Shown piece by piece: positions 7,666-16,286 of a DNA stretch of 64,000 nt (positions are counted from its first letter, which is position 1; each line of letters starts with the position of its first letter). Source of the stretch: Deferribacteres bacterium (GTDB taxonomy: Bacteria > Chrysiogenota > Deferribacteres > Deferribacterales > Geovibrionaceae); contig JAEWZN010000014.1 in the NCBI GenBank assembly GCA_023395255.1, positions 15,270 to 79,269 on the forward strand, in the 5' to 3' direction. The translations under genes and the position numbers were made by a program. The notes under the pieces were generated by a model, which searched no databases, was not told where the DNA came from, and saw only the letters and a list, made by a program, of their open reading frames with translations.

Positions 7666-9291
7666 CTAATCTGTAATTATCAGCACTTTACCCGGAAGGA
7701 TCTGAGAGCCTGTGAGTTTGTTGCTTTTCTTTATGGCGTTTACGGTTGTTCCGTATTTCTGTGCTATAGCCCAGAGAGATTCGCCGCTTTTAACCACATG
7801 GCGTTTCTTTTTTGCTGCGGATGCGGTGTCATATTTCTTGTATGTGGTTTTCTGCGCCACATATCTTTTGTCGCTTCTTTTGTAGTCCACTGAAACTATA
7901 AGGTTTTGTCCGGGCTGTATTTTGTTTGGTTTGATCCCTTTGTTCATTGCCATTATTTCATTAAGTCCGAGGCCATACTTACGGGCGATCGCTGAGAGAT
8001 TTTCACCTTTTTTAACAACGTGAACCTTAGGGTTGTAAGGTTTCAGAACCTTCGCGAACTCTTTGTCCAGAGAAGGATCATGGTATTTTTTAACAGGGAT
8101 AAATATAGGCGTGTCGTTATAAAGCTTTGTATGCAGCAGACCGTTGGATGATTTTATATCATTAACGCTGACGCTGTATTTTTTTGCGATATTATCAAGA
8201 TGCTCGCCTCTTTTGGCATTGTAGATTCTGTACATCAGGAGCTCGTCCGAGGGCATCTGAGCAATTTGCTGGTTCAGGTTCTCCGCTGTTCCGTATGGAA
8301 CTCTGATGGTATAAGAATCTGCCGGTGGGGTAATCGGTGTTTTGAGTTCCGGATTAAGCTCCTTAAGAACGTTATAGCTTGTTCCTGTGAGTCTGGCTAT
8401 GACGTAGAGATTCACCTGTCTGTCAACCGTGAGGCGATCGAAAATCAGCGGTGTTTCCACAGGGGTTTCAAACCCGAATTCCTGATAGTTGCAGAATATA
8501 TGCCGCAGTGCCAAATACTTAGGCACGTAATCCTTTGTTTCCTGCTTGAGGTAGCCGTATTTTGCTAGGGTGTAGAAGTCTCTGGATTCGTACATCCTGA
8601 TTGCGCGGATGATTTTGCCCATTCCGGCGTTGTAAGCGGCAAGAGCCAGATGCCAGTCGCCCAGATCTTCATAAAGATCACGCAGATGTCTGGCTGCTGC
8701 TGTGGTGGCTTTCTCAAAATCCCTGCGTTCATCAACCCAGAAGTTATCATCAAGATTATAGCTTTTGCCTGTGCCTTTCATGAACTGCCACATGCCGCTT
8801 GCTCCGGCGTGGGAAATAGCTGTGGCGTTGAAGCCGCTTTCGGTGAAGGGGAGATAAGCAAGCTCATCCGGCACTCCTTCCCTGCGGAGAATGTCTTTAA
8901 CTATGTATAAGTATTTGTTTGATCTGTTGAGCCAGTTCTGGAAAACGTTGGGGATGTCCTGCGTGAAGCGTTTCACGTAGTATTCGTACCTGTCCTCCTT
9001 AACGAGGGGGATAACGTCGTATACATAACGGGTCTGTATTATGTCGTCGAAGTGGAATTCAGGTTTGGAGGGGAGAAGCCCGTAGTTAAGCTCTCTCTTC
9101 GATATTTCGTCTTTAAGGAATACCGGAGAGAAGGCTTCAAGCTGCACAGAGTCGGCAGTTTCCTGCGTTTCCGACTCTTCCGCCGCCGAAGGCTCCTGCA
9201 CCAGTGAGGAGTATTTCGGACCTGCGGGCTGAGTGCCTGCGCATGATACAACAAAAAGAAATGCGGGTATAATTGCTAAATATTTTTTCAT
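7666..9291 (-). CDS. mltD: MltD-like lipoprotein lytic transglycosylase with LysM domains
   Basis: This 541-aa envelope enzyme cuts peptidoglycan to 1,6-anhydro-muropeptides. The signal ends in a lipobox (VVSC, Cys17). The transglycosylase (SLT) domain covers about residues 125-250 with the catalytic Glu151 in FTESGFN and the family motif ASGMWQFM. Three LysM-like peptidoglycan-binding units follow, near 360-405, 427-472 and 495-540 (for example HVVKKGENLSAIARKYGL). The layout is that of MltD. It is the last of a minus-strand series; the 97-base gap upstream is AT-rich and probably holds its promoter. Confidence 0.92.
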   Translation of the reverse strand: MKKYLAIIPAFLFVVSCAGTQPAGPKYSSLVQEPSAAEESETQETADSVQLEAFSPVFLKDEISKRELNYGLLPSKPEFHFDDIIQTRYVYDVIPLVKEDRYEYYVKRFTQDIPNVFQNWLNRSNKYLYIVKDILRREGVPDELAYLPFTESGFNATAISHAGASGMWQFMKGTGKSYNLDDNFWVDERRDFEKATTAAARHLRDLYEDLGDWHLALAAYNAGMGKIIRAIRMYESRDFYTLAKYGYLKQETKDYVPKYLALRHIFCNYQEFGFETPVETPLIFDRLTVDRQVNLYVIARLTGTSYNVLKELNPELKTPITPPADSYTIRVPYGTAENLNQQIAQMPSDELLMYRIYNAKRGEHLDNIAKKYSVSVNDIKSSNGLLHTKLYNDTPIFIPVKKYHDPSLDKEFAKVLKPYNPKVHVVKKGENLSAIARKYGLGLNEIMAMNKGIKPNKIQPGQNLIVSVDYKRSDKRYVAQKTTYKKYDTASAAKKKRHVVKSGESLWAIAQKYGTTVNAIKKSNKLTGSQILPGKVLIITD

Positions 9292-9388
9292 AAGATTTCA
9301 GTTTATATTTTGATGATAAAGTTATCGTCTTCTTTAGCTTTTTATACAGAATAAATTTAAAATAGCAAGAAATTACTTTAAAGTACGC

Positions 9389-10162
9389 TCATTCTTTGTT
9401 TAAGCCTGATTTAACAATCTGTTCTTTTCTCTGTATCTCCCCTAAAACAGCGGCTTGCCATTCGGGAGGTAAATCTTTGCAGTTAAGACAGAATTTGCGA
9501 AGGGAGTCAAGCCTGACCGACTCTATATGGTTTATGGAGGCGCTTAACTGATCGTTTGTGACTGATCTTTTGATGATACATTTTTTCTCGCTGTAGCTTA
9601 CTTCATACAGCGCAGCGATGCGCAGGAACAGGTCGTAGTCCTCACATACCCGCATGGTTTCATCAAACATTCCGGCGTGTTCAAATACCTCCTTTGCTAT
9701 GATGACTGATGAGTCGCTTATTCTGCATATGTCCAGAATCCGGGGGAATATGTATCCGCCGTAGCGGGCGTGTTTTTTACTCTGGTTTATGAACTTGCCC
9801 TGTCTGTACCAGAACTCGTTAGTGTGGCAGACCTTTGTGCCTTCCCTTCTGAGAATCTCCGTCTGGTGGCTTATCTTGAAAGGGAGCCATACATCATCAG
9901 AATCCAGAAATGCGATGAAATCCCCCTGAGCGGCTTTTATCCCCTCGTTTCGGGCGCGGCTCACGCCGTGGTTCCTCTCCAACCGGATGAAGCGTATCAT
10001 ATTCATGTACGGTTTCAGGGGAATTGTAAGGTCTGTATCGGAACCGTCATCAACAACGATGATCTCAATCTCCGGGTAATCCTGAAACAGAACGGATTCC
10101 ACAGCGTCTTTCAGGGTTTCCGTTCTGTTGTAGACAGGTATTACGGCGCTTATTTTTATCAA
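9389..10162 (-). CDS. Glycosyltransferase family 2
   Basis: This 257-aa GT-A enzyme transfers a sugar from a nucleotide donor. The N-terminal VIPVYNR, the VVDDGSD motif near residue 37 and AFLDSDDVW (about 87-95) are the donor- and metal-binding sites; CEDYDLFLR holds the candidate catalytic acid region. There is no membrane segment. It begins with a TTG whose last two bases form part of the TGA stop of the Lrp gene (TTGA at 10159-10162), so translation is coupled. Acceptor unknown; a surface-polysaccharide role is inferred. Confidence 0.85.
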   Translation of the reverse strand: MIKISAVIPVYNRTETLKDAVESVLFQDYPEIEIIVVDDGSDTDLTIPLKPYMNMIRFIRLERNHGVSRARNEGIKAAQGDFIAFLDSDDVWLPFKISHQTEILRREGTKVCHTNEFWYRQGKFINQSKKHARYGGYIFPRILDICRISDSSVIIAKEVFEHAGMFDETMRVCEDYDLFLRIAALYEVSYSEKKCIIKRSVTNDQLSASINHIESVRLDSLRKFCLNCKDLPPEWQAAVLGEIQRKEQIVKSGLNKE

Positions 10163-10614
10163 AGCAGCCTTGAGCGGTCGAGTATGGTGGAGAAAACAAG
10201 GATTGTGTTGGTTTTGGTAACGCCGGGGGTGTTGCGGAGTTTTTTGATCAGTGTGCTGAGCGCTTCGGTATTTTTTACTATAACTTTGATAAGCATAGTG
10301 TATTCACCCGTCACGTGGTGGCAGCCGATTATCTCCTTGCCCAGTTTTTTAAGGTGGTGTTCAAAGTCTGCTATGTTGTCGGCATTGTCGATGAAAATGC
10401 CGATGAAAGCGAGGATGTCGTAACCGAGTTTTTTGTAGTTTATCTGTGCTGTGTAGCCGGTGATAATCCCTTCCGTCTCAAGCCACTTTATGCGCTCAAT
10501 TACCGAAGGGGACTTCATGCCCACTGCTTTTGCGATGTCTGCGTAGGAAATACGGGAGTTTTCCGCCAGCAGGTTCAGGATCTGTACATCTGTTTCATCA
10601 ATACGGTGCGCCAC
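10159..10614 (-). CDS. Lrp/AsnC-family transcriptional regulator
   Basis: This 151-aa protein has an N-terminal winged helix-turn-helix (DVQILNLLAENSRISYADIA, residues 8-27) and a C-terminal RAM/ligand-sensing domain (GCHHVTGEYTMLIKV). Such regulators usually respond to amino acids and control amino-acid metabolism. The start is a GTG at 10614 with GGAGG about 8 bases upstream, 3 bases after the nth stop. It is translationally coupled to the glycosyltransferase downstream. The target genes are not apparent from this locus. Confidence 0.9.
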   Translation of the reverse strand: MAHRIDETDVQILNLLAENSRISYADIAKAVGMKSPSVIERIKWLETEGIITGYTAQINYKKLGYDILAFIGIFIDNADNIADFEHHLKKLGKEIIGCHHVTGEYTMLIKVIVKNTEALSTLIKKLRNTPGVTKTNTILVFSTILDRSRLL

Positions 10615-10617
10615 AGT

Positions 10618-11280
10618 TTACCTCCTTGTGGTGACGCCGACTTTAGCACAACTGTCAGAAAGCCCGCAAGCGGAACAGAAAGGGGAGATGGGGCGGCATA
10701 TGTATTTGCCGTATGTTACCATCATTTCGTTCAGCTTGATCCAGTATTTCTGCGGGAGCTTTTTTCTAAGCTCAGTCTCTGTTTTGTCGGGGTCTTTGGT
10801 GCTCAGGTATCCCAGCCTGTTGAAAATCCGGTGGACATGTATGTCCACACAGACTGCGGGTATCTGAAAACCTTCTACCAGTACGAGATTTGCGGTTTTT
10901 CTACCTACGCCCTTAAGCCTGACCAGCTCATCAATATCGGCGGGGACGCTGCCTGCGTATTTTTCTATGAGTATAGCACTTATGTCCTTTATTGTCCGGG
11001 TTTTGTTGCGGTAGAAGCCTGCGGGGTAAATAAGCTTTTCCATCGCCTCCGTGTCAAGCGCCAGCACCTTTTCGGGAGTGTCGGCAGCTGCGAACAGGCG
11101 TTCAGAGGCGGCTATTGTTACCTCGTCCTTTGTGCGCAGTGAGATTATAGTGCTCACCAGAACACGGAACGGGTCGCGCTTTTTCTCTGCTATTGCCGTT
11201 ACCGATGGCTTCTCCAGCCGCTCGTATTCCTTTGCCAGCACATCATAAACATGGTCAATGTCCACTGCTTTTTTTCCCAT
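10618..11280 (-). CDS. nth: Endonuclease III (DNA glycosylase/AP lyase)
   Basis: This 220-aa base-excision-repair enzyme removes oxidised pyrimidines. The helix-hairpin-helix with catalytic Lys is in LKGVGRKTANLVL, the catalytic Asp in CVDIHVHRIFNRLG. The C-terminal [4Fe-4S] site C-x6-C-x2-C-x5-C is complete (CRPISPFCSACGLSDSC). Length matches the family. It lies 8 bases downstream of a small conserved gene and is followed closely by the Lrp regulator. Confidence 0.94.
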   Translation of the reverse strand: MGKKAVDIDHVYDVLAKEYERLEKPSVTAIAEKKRDPFRVLVSTIISLRTKDEVTIAASERLFAAADTPEKVLALDTEAMEKLIYPAGFYRNKTRTIKDISAILIEKYAGSVPADIDELVRLKGVGRKTANLVLVEGFQIPAVCVDIHVHRIFNRLGYLSTKDPDKTETELRKKLPQKYWIKLNEMMVTYGKYICRPISPFCSACGLSDSCAKVGVTTRR

Positions 11281-11288
11281 TCCTTTTC

Positions 11289-11540
11289 CTAGTCCGCGCT
11301 TTCTATGGCTTCTCTGGCTTTTGGGCTTATATAAAGATCAGCGAGGTCAAATTTTTTGATCGCCTCAGCTATGACTGCGGTCTTATAGTGCGGATCTGCT
11401 GATTTATCAATGATTATGAGAAACTGTTCCCCTTTTTTGCAGAGTCCGCCCCTTGCCTTCGTGCGTTCATAGCGCACCTTGATGTTCAGCTTGGCTGCGA
11501 CTTCCTCAAGTTCCTTAAGAAGGGTGTTTGTTTTGCTCAT
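11289..11540 (-). CDS. Small conserved hypothetical protein, 83 aa
   Basis: This is a charged single-domain protein with an N-terminal helix (TNTLLKELEEVAAKLNIKV) and a hairpin-like RYERTKARGGLCKKGEQ followed by a hydrophobic strand (FLIIIDK). Similar small proteins occur next to DNA-repair or metabolism genes in anaerobes, but I cannot name a function. The ATG at 11540 is the only plausible start. Its stop is 8 bases before nth, so it is likely the leader gene of the nth-lrp-glycosyltransferase unit. Confidence 0.7.
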   Translation of the reverse strand: MSKTNTLLKELEEVAAKLNIKVRYERTKARGGLCKKGEQFLIIIDKSADPHYKTAVIAEAIKKFDLADLYISPKAREAIESAD

Positions 11541-11592
11541 GCGGTATCTGCAGTCTCCTTAAAATCTCAGGATATTATAGCCTATTCCGTAT

Positions 11593-12744
11593 TTACTGCA
11601 ACTTATCTGTCTTCATAAGCATGAGCAGAGGTATGGAGAGCGCGCAGAGTGCTGCCGTGACAGTGAACACGCCTGCGCTGCCGCTTATGTCATATGCTAT
11701 GCCCGAAATGAACGAACCGCCCACGGAGCCGAGTCCGAAGCCGAGGCCTGAGTATATGCTTTGTGCCTTAAGCTGCCTGTCCGCCCCGAAAACACGGCGG
11801 AAGTAAGTGAGTGCCGCCACATGAAACGAGCCGTATGTGAAGCCGTGGAGCATGTTGGCGAGAAAAAGCACGGTGAGCGAAGGGCTGAAAGCTGTGAACA
11901 GGTAACGTATCACAGCCATTATAACGGAGAAGAGCATCACCTGCTTTGCGCTGAATTTTTTCAGCAGACTGTCAGTGAAATAAAGAAGAACTATTTCGCA
12001 CAGTACACCCGCTGCCCACATATACCCCGCCAGTGTCTGCGAGCCGCCCGCCTCACTGACTTTTATATTGAAAAAGTTGCCGTGGAACGCGTTGGAGGAG
12101 AGGTACACCACAAGCATCACCGTCATGATCACTGTGTTGCGGTCAAATATTATGCTTTCCGCCTTTCTGTGGAGCCTTGTCCAGTGTTCAAGGCGGATAA
12201 GCCCCGCGGGCACAGTGCAGAGAAGCCCCATGAGGGTAAACTGTATTATGAATGCGGAGGCTCCGAAACGGTCAATAATCAGGCCTGAAACAACAGCGGA
12301 GACAGTGAAGCCCAGCGAGCCGTAAAGCCGCATTCTGCCGTACGGCGTTCCGTGCTCCTCCGCAAAGCCCATGGCGGCGTTGTCCATAACGGGGATGATG
12401 CCCACCCTGAACAGGGAGAATAGCGCGAGACACACCAGCGCAGCGGGGAAACCGTGGAGGAAAAATAGAGGGAGCATCGAAACTGATGAAAGAACCGCAG
12501 CCGCGCGGACAAAGAAGGTTTTATGACGGGCTCTGCTGTATGTTTCTGTCCACATGGAAGTGGCGAGAAACTTCATAACGGGGAAAACGGCAAGGAGTAT
12601 GCCTATCTCTGTACCTGAAAAATCCCGTGATTTGAAAAAATAACCCGCATAGGGAAAAATTGCCCCAAGGGTGGAGAAATGGAGAAAGTAGAAGGAGATT
12701 AAGCCGACGCGGACTGTGCGCCGGCTTTCAGCCTTTATATTCAC
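11593..12744 (-). CDS. Major facilitator superfamily transporter (LacY/NupG-like)
   Basis: This 383-aa inner-membrane protein has about 12 hydrophobic segments. The N-terminal pattern FLHFSTLGAIFPYAGYFFKS and the overall style match the MFS_1-like group that includes LacY and nucleoside symporters; substrate is unknown. The start is a GTG at 12744, 4 bases after the cysteine desulfurase stop, without a strong ribosome site, so it may rely on coupling to nifS. Its place behind cysE-iscR-nifS hints at export or import of a sulfur-linked metabolite, but this is only positional. Confidence 0.82.
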   Translation of the reverse strand: MNIKAESRRTVRVGLISFYFLHFSTLGAIFPYAGYFFKSRDFSGTEIGILLAVFPVMKFLATSMWTETYSRARHKTFFVRAAAVLSSVSMLPLFFLHGFPAALVCLALFSLFRVGIIPVMDNAAMGFAEEHGTPYGRMRLYGSLGFTVSAVVSGLIIDRFGASAFIIQFTLMGLLCTVPAGLIRLEHWTRLHRKAESIIFDRNTVIMTVMLVVYLSSNAFHGNFFNIKVSEAGGSQTLAGYMWAAGVLCEIVLLYFTDSLLKKFSAKQVMLFSVIMAVIRYLFTAFSPSLTVLFLANMLHGFTYGSFHVAALTYFRRVFGADRQLKAQSIYSGLGFGLGSVGGSFISGIAYDISGSAGVFTVTAALCALSIPLLMLMKTDKLQ

Positions 12745-12748
12745 ATTG

Positions 12749-13900
12749 TCAGCCCAGAGGCGACATTGCTCTGAGTTTGTTTGCGCTGGTGCAGATCATG
12801 TCCACTGCCGTTTTCACTTCCTCTTCGGTGGTGAATCTGCCGAAACTGAAGCGGAGTGAGCCGTGCATGTCCACAGGGTCAACTTTCATCGCGTAAAGCA
12901 CATGGGAAGCGTCAACACTGTCAGATGTGCATGCGCTGCCTGTGGAGCAGCAGACTTCGCTGGCGTAAACCATGAGCGCCTCGCCCTCAATGTATCTGAA
13001 AGCGATGTTTGAAACACTGCATACTCTGTCAGCACCTGCGCCGTTCACATATGTATCGGGTACGCGTGAAAGCACTTCCTGCTCAAACATATCGCGGAAG
13101 GCGCGGACGCGTTTTGTTTCCTCTTCCCCTTCCTGCTCAAGTATTTCAATGGCTTTTGCAATGGCAGCTATATTGGCAACATTTTCCGTACCTGCGCGGA
13201 GACCGTATTCCTGACTTCCGCCGCAGACTATGGGGATAATGAGGTCTTTTAAGTTTTCATCAATGTAAAGAACGCCTATCCCTTTGGGAGCGTTGAACTT
13301 GTGTCCGGAGAAGCTCATGAGCTGAACGCCCAGTTCACTGACATCCGTGGAAAGTTTGCCCACAGCCTGAACAGCGTCCGTGTGGACTATGATCCCTTTC
13401 TCTCTTGCTATGGCGGCTATTTCCTTAACGGGCTGGATTGTACCGACTTCGTTATTGACAAGCATTACGGAAACAAGGATTGTGTCCGGCCTGAGAGCGT
13501 TTCTGAAATCATCCACGGAGATGACCCCGGCTTTGCTCACCGGAAGGTAGGTTACGTCAAACCCTGACTTCTGGAGGGATTTGCATGTTTCAAGAACAGC
13601 TTTGTGTTCTATGGAAGTTGTGATGATATGCTTGCCTTTATGTTTCAGCGCCTCGGCCATGCCTTTGATGGCGAGGTTGTCTGACGAGGTTCCGCTGGCG
13701 GTGAATACGATTTCGTGTGGTTCGCATTTGATATAGGAGGCAACAACGTCTCTGGCGTTTTCAACGTCTTCCCGCACTTCTCTGCCGAGAATGTGGATGC
13801 TTGAGGGGTTGGCGTATTTTTCCGTCAGAAACGGAATCATAGCCTCATAAACCCTTCTATCCACAGGGGTCGTTGCGCTATAATCCAGATAAATGGGCAT
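12749..13900 (-). CDS. nifS: Cysteine desulfurase (IscS/NifS)
   Basis: This 383-aa PLP enzyme takes sulfur from cysteine for Fe-S cluster assembly. The PLP lysine lies in FSGHKFNAPKG, with HTDAVQAVGK before it and the mobile catalytic Cys in CCSTGSACTS near residue 325. Start ATG at 13900 has GGAGGA 6 bases upstream, inside the last codons of the Rrf2 gene (23-base overlap). No iscU-like scaffold gene is next to it. It is the sulfur step of the cysE-iscR-nifS cluster. Confidence 0.93.
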   Translation of the reverse strand: MPIYLDYSATTPVDRRVYEAMIPFLTEKYANPSSIHILGREVREDVENARDVVASYIKCEPHEIVFTASGTSSDNLAIKGMAEALKHKGKHIITTSIEHKAVLETCKSLQKSGFDVTYLPVSKAGVISVDDFRNALRPDTILVSVMLVNNEVGTIQPVKEIAAIAREKGIIVHTDAVQAVGKLSTDVSELGVQLMSFSGHKFNAPKGIGVLYIDENLKDLIIPIVCGGSQEYGLRAGTENVANIAAIAKAIEILEQEGEEETKRVRAFRDMFEQEVLSRVPDTYVNGAGADRVCSVSNIAFRYIEGEALMVYASEVCCSTGSACTSDSVDASHVLYAMKVDPVDMHGSLRFSFGRFTTEEEVKTAVDMICTSANKLRAMSPLG

Positions 13901-14315
13901 TTTTTCCTCCGAGAGCGTGCTTCTTCAAGTCATCTATAGTAATATTTTCAAGGTAATTATCAACATTTTTTTTGAGCCCCAGCCACAGCCAGTTTATGGC
14001 GCATGTGCTGAACTTGGAGCAGTCCTCCCCGTCTGTGCAGTCGACAGGGCTGATGGGGCCGTCCATCGCGACGACAACATCCTTAACAGTTATGCCTGCC
14101 GCATCTTTGGAGAGCATATAGCCGCCGCCCGCGCCTCTGGAGCCGGTGACGATATTGTACTTTTTAAGCTGGATGAAGATCTGCTCCAGATATTTTCTGG
14201 AGATGGTTTCCATCTGCGCTATCTGGGTAAGGGCAACAGGCTCACGGTCACCGCCGAGAACCACAAGGGCGTATATGGCTCTTATGGCGTATCTGCTTTT
14301 AGTCGTAATTTTCAT
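13878..14315 (-). CDS. iscR: Rrf2-family regulator, IscR-like
   Basis: At 145 aa this has an N-terminal winged helix ([17 protein letters not shown]) and three cysteines spaced C-x5-C-x5-C (residues in [13 protein letters not shown]), the ligand set of IscR/CymR-type Fe-S sensors. It probably represses or tunes the cysE-iscR-nifS genes in response to cluster supply. It overlaps cysE upstream by 17 bases and nifS downstream by 23, so the three are one translational unit. Whether it is closer to IscR (Fe-S) or CymR (cysteine) cannot be settled here; the cysteines favour IscR. Confidence 0.9.
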   Translation of the reverse strand: MKITTKSRYAIRAIYALVVLGGDREPVALTQIAQMETISRKYLEQIFIQLKKYNIVTGSRGAGGGYMLSKDAAGITVKDVVVAMDGPISPVDCTDGEDCSKFSTCAINWLWLGLKKNVDNYLENITIDDLKKHALGGKNAHLSGL

Positions 14316-14967
14316 TTTCTTTCAGCCTTTTTCTTAGCTCCTGAACCTCTTTCTCAAGCTCCACAACCCTTGAAACCACACAGCTTATGGCCTTTGCCAC
14401 CGGGTCGGGCAGCTTATCGTGATCCAGTGCACTGATGTTATCATCCTTCTGCTGACCAACGGCTCTGCCGGGGACACCCACCACAGTTGCATTAGCGGGC
14501 ACTTCCTTCACGACAACGGAATTTGACCCTATTTTGGCATTTTCACCAACAGTAAAGGGGCCTAAAACCTTTGAGCCTGAACCAACTATAACATTATTTT
14601 TTAAAGTAGGGTGTCTTTTTTCTTTCTTGAGGCTAACTCCGCCCAAAGTCACACCCTGATATATAGTTACGTCATCCCCGATCTCTGCGGTCTCGCCTAT
14701 AACCACACCCATTCCGTGGTCAATAAAGAAGCGTTTGCCGATTGTGGCGCCGGGGTGAATTTCTATCCCTGTGAAAAATCTGCCGATGTGGGATGTGAAC
14801 CTGCCGAGAAAATAGAGCTTTTTGCGCCAGAACCAGTTTGCCACTCTGTAAAAGAGCATGGCGTGGAAGCCGGGGTAACAGAAAATGATTTCCGCTGCGC
14901 TTCTAACTGCCGGGTCGCGCTCATAAATTGTGTTTATTTCCTCTTTGAGATATTTAAATACGTTCAT
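14299..14967 (-). CDS. cysE: Serine O-acetyltransferase
   Basis: This 222-aa left-handed beta-helix enzyme makes O-acetylserine, the carbon acceptor for cysteine. Hexapeptide repeats run from about residue 65 ([20 protein letters not shown]) with the catalytic His/Asp region in IDHGMG and the Lys-rich [10 protein letters not shown] loop. The N-terminal helical domain is shortened as in the SrpH/EpsC-like bacterial type. The ATG has a GGAGTAGG site. cysE feeding nifS gives a compact cysteine-to-sulfur path. A terminator separates it from the ferredoxin gene upstream. Confidence 0.92.
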   Translation of the reverse strand: MNVFKYLKEEINTIYERDPAVRSAAEIIFCYPGFHAMLFYRVANWFWRKKLYFLGRFTSHIGRFFTGIEIHPGATIGKRFFIDHGMGVVIGETAEIGDDVTIYQGVTLGGVSLKKEKRHPTLKNNVIVGSGSKVLGPFTVGENAKIGSNSVVVKEVPANATVVGVPGRAVGQQKDDNISALDHDKLPDPVAKAISCVVSRVVELEKEVQELRKRLKENENYD

Positions 14968-14993
14968 ATCCTACTCCGGGTGTAGTATTCTAT

Positions 14994-15022
14994 GTTAAAA
15001 TAAAAGCCCCGGTTCGCGGGGC
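14994..15022 (-). terminator. Rho-independent terminator after the ferredoxin gene
   Basis: The stem GCCCCG/CGGGGC (15006-15011 with 15017-15022) is followed on the minus strand by TTTTATTTT. It lies 20 bases after the ferredoxin stop and before cysE, so it should end the ferredoxin transcript. Confidence 0.8.
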
Positions 15023-15041
15023 AATTATCAGCAAATGTTAA

Positions 15042-15264
<223 letters not shown>

Positions 15265-15326
15265 TACAAAAATGCGTGTTAGAAACGCCTTACTTTCAGG
15301 GGTTTCAGGAGAAATTTGAAAACACA

Positions 15327-15355
15327 TTGAATTATTGTGCAAAAGCATATACTAA
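15327..15355 (+). promoter_or_regulatory. Possible promoter for the 15405 gene
   Basis: TTGAAT (15327-15332) and TACTAA (15350-15355) are 17 bases apart; TATACT at 15348 is an alternative -10 box with shorter spacing. It lies about 50 bases before the start codon. Support is moderate. Confidence 0.4.
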
Positions 15356-15404
15356 ATAAGCAGACCGGAAACGTCAAAATAAGCTTAAAAGGTACGGTGC
15401 AGTT

Positions 15405-15746
15405 ATGGAAAATATTAAATTTGTCAAGCTGGTAAGCGGAGATACATGCATAGGCGTAAAAGATGACGAGAACAATGTTCTCCGGGATGTGGCCGTGGTT
15501 CAGGCTGTTCCCATGGGCGGCTCAGGCATCCAGATCGCGATACTTCCCTTCGGTTTCCCCTATGAGGACGAAATCGGCGGCGAAATAGGCTGGGACAAGG
15601 TTATGTATGTTTATGCCGAGTTCCCTGAGGACATCAAAAACAAATATATCGAAGCCAAAAGCGGAATCCGCATGGCGGGCGGCGGAATGGGCGGCCTCGG
15701 CGGAGCAGCACCCAAAGGCAGAAGTGACAGCGGGATTATCCTCTAA
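15405..15746 (+). CDS. Unrecognised 113-aa protein with glycine-rich tail
   Basis: The first 65 residues look like a small beta-barrel (IKFVKLVSGDTCIGVKDDEN, then several hydrophobic strands), somewhat like Sm-like domains of small phage or bacterial proteins. The C-terminus is a low-complexity Gly/Met/Ala stretch (MAGGGMGGLGGAAPKG). No signal or membrane segment. TAA is directly followed by the ATG of the NUDIX gene, so the two are cotranscribed. The Sm-like suggestion is by appearance only; function unknown. Confidence 0.65.
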   Translation: MENIKFVKLVSGDTCIGVKDDENNVLRDVAVVQAVPMGGSGIQIAILPFGFPYEDEIGGEIGWDKVMYVYAEFPEDIKNKYIEAKSGIRMAGGGMGGLGGAAPKGRSDSGIIL

Positions 15747-16286
15747 ATGAAAAGCCGCTGGCGGTTTTTAAGAACAGAGAAAAAATTTGCCGACCGTGTT
15801 CTCTCTGTGGAGCACAGGCATTATCATTTTGACGGTGCGGGGGCTTCCATGCCCTTCACTGTCGTAAATATCAAAAACTGGGTGATAACAGTCCCCGTCA
15901 CGACGGAGGGGAAGCTTGTGCTTGTCCGTCAGTTCCGTGTGGGGACAGACAGCGTAACCTATGAATTTCCCGGCGGTGCTGTGGATGACGGCGAAATTAC
16001 GGCGGATGCCGCGCTGCGTGAACTTGCCGAGGAAACAGGCTACAATGCCGAATCAGCCCGCAGTCTGGGGCTTATGCACCCCAACCCTGCCTTCATGACC
16101 AACTCATGCCACTGTTTTCTCGCGGAAAACTGCACAAACGGCGGAGCCATGCACCACGACCTGTTTGAAGAGACCGAACCTGCGGAATTTACCAGAGCAG
16201 AGGTTCTCGCAATGGTGAAAAGCGGTGAAATAACCCACAGCATAACCATAGCCGCAATAGGCCTCTGGCTTGTGGATCAGGGGTGA
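15747..16286 (+). CDS. NUDIX hydrolase (ADP-ribose pyrophosphatase type)
   Basis: This 179-aa protein has a complete Nudix box G-x5-E-x7-RE-x2-EE-x-G (GAVDDGEITADAALRELAEE..., residues about 73-95). The preceding WVITVPVT...LVLVRQFR region is typical of ADP-sugar pyrophosphatases, which hydrolyse ADP-ribose or related nucleoside diphosphate compounds. It starts immediately after the preceding stop (TAAATG). Its 3' end overlaps the convergent ankyrin gene by 10 bases. Exact substrate unknown. Confidence 0.87.
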   Translation: MKSRWRFLRTEKKFADRVLSVEHRHYHFDGAGASMPFTVVNIKNWVITVPVTTEGKLVLVRQFRVGTDSVTYEFPGGAVDDGEITADAALRELAEETGYNAESARSLGLMHPNPAFMTNSCHCFLAENCTNGGAMHHDLFEETEPAEFTRAEVLAMVKSGEITHSITIAAIGLWLVDQG

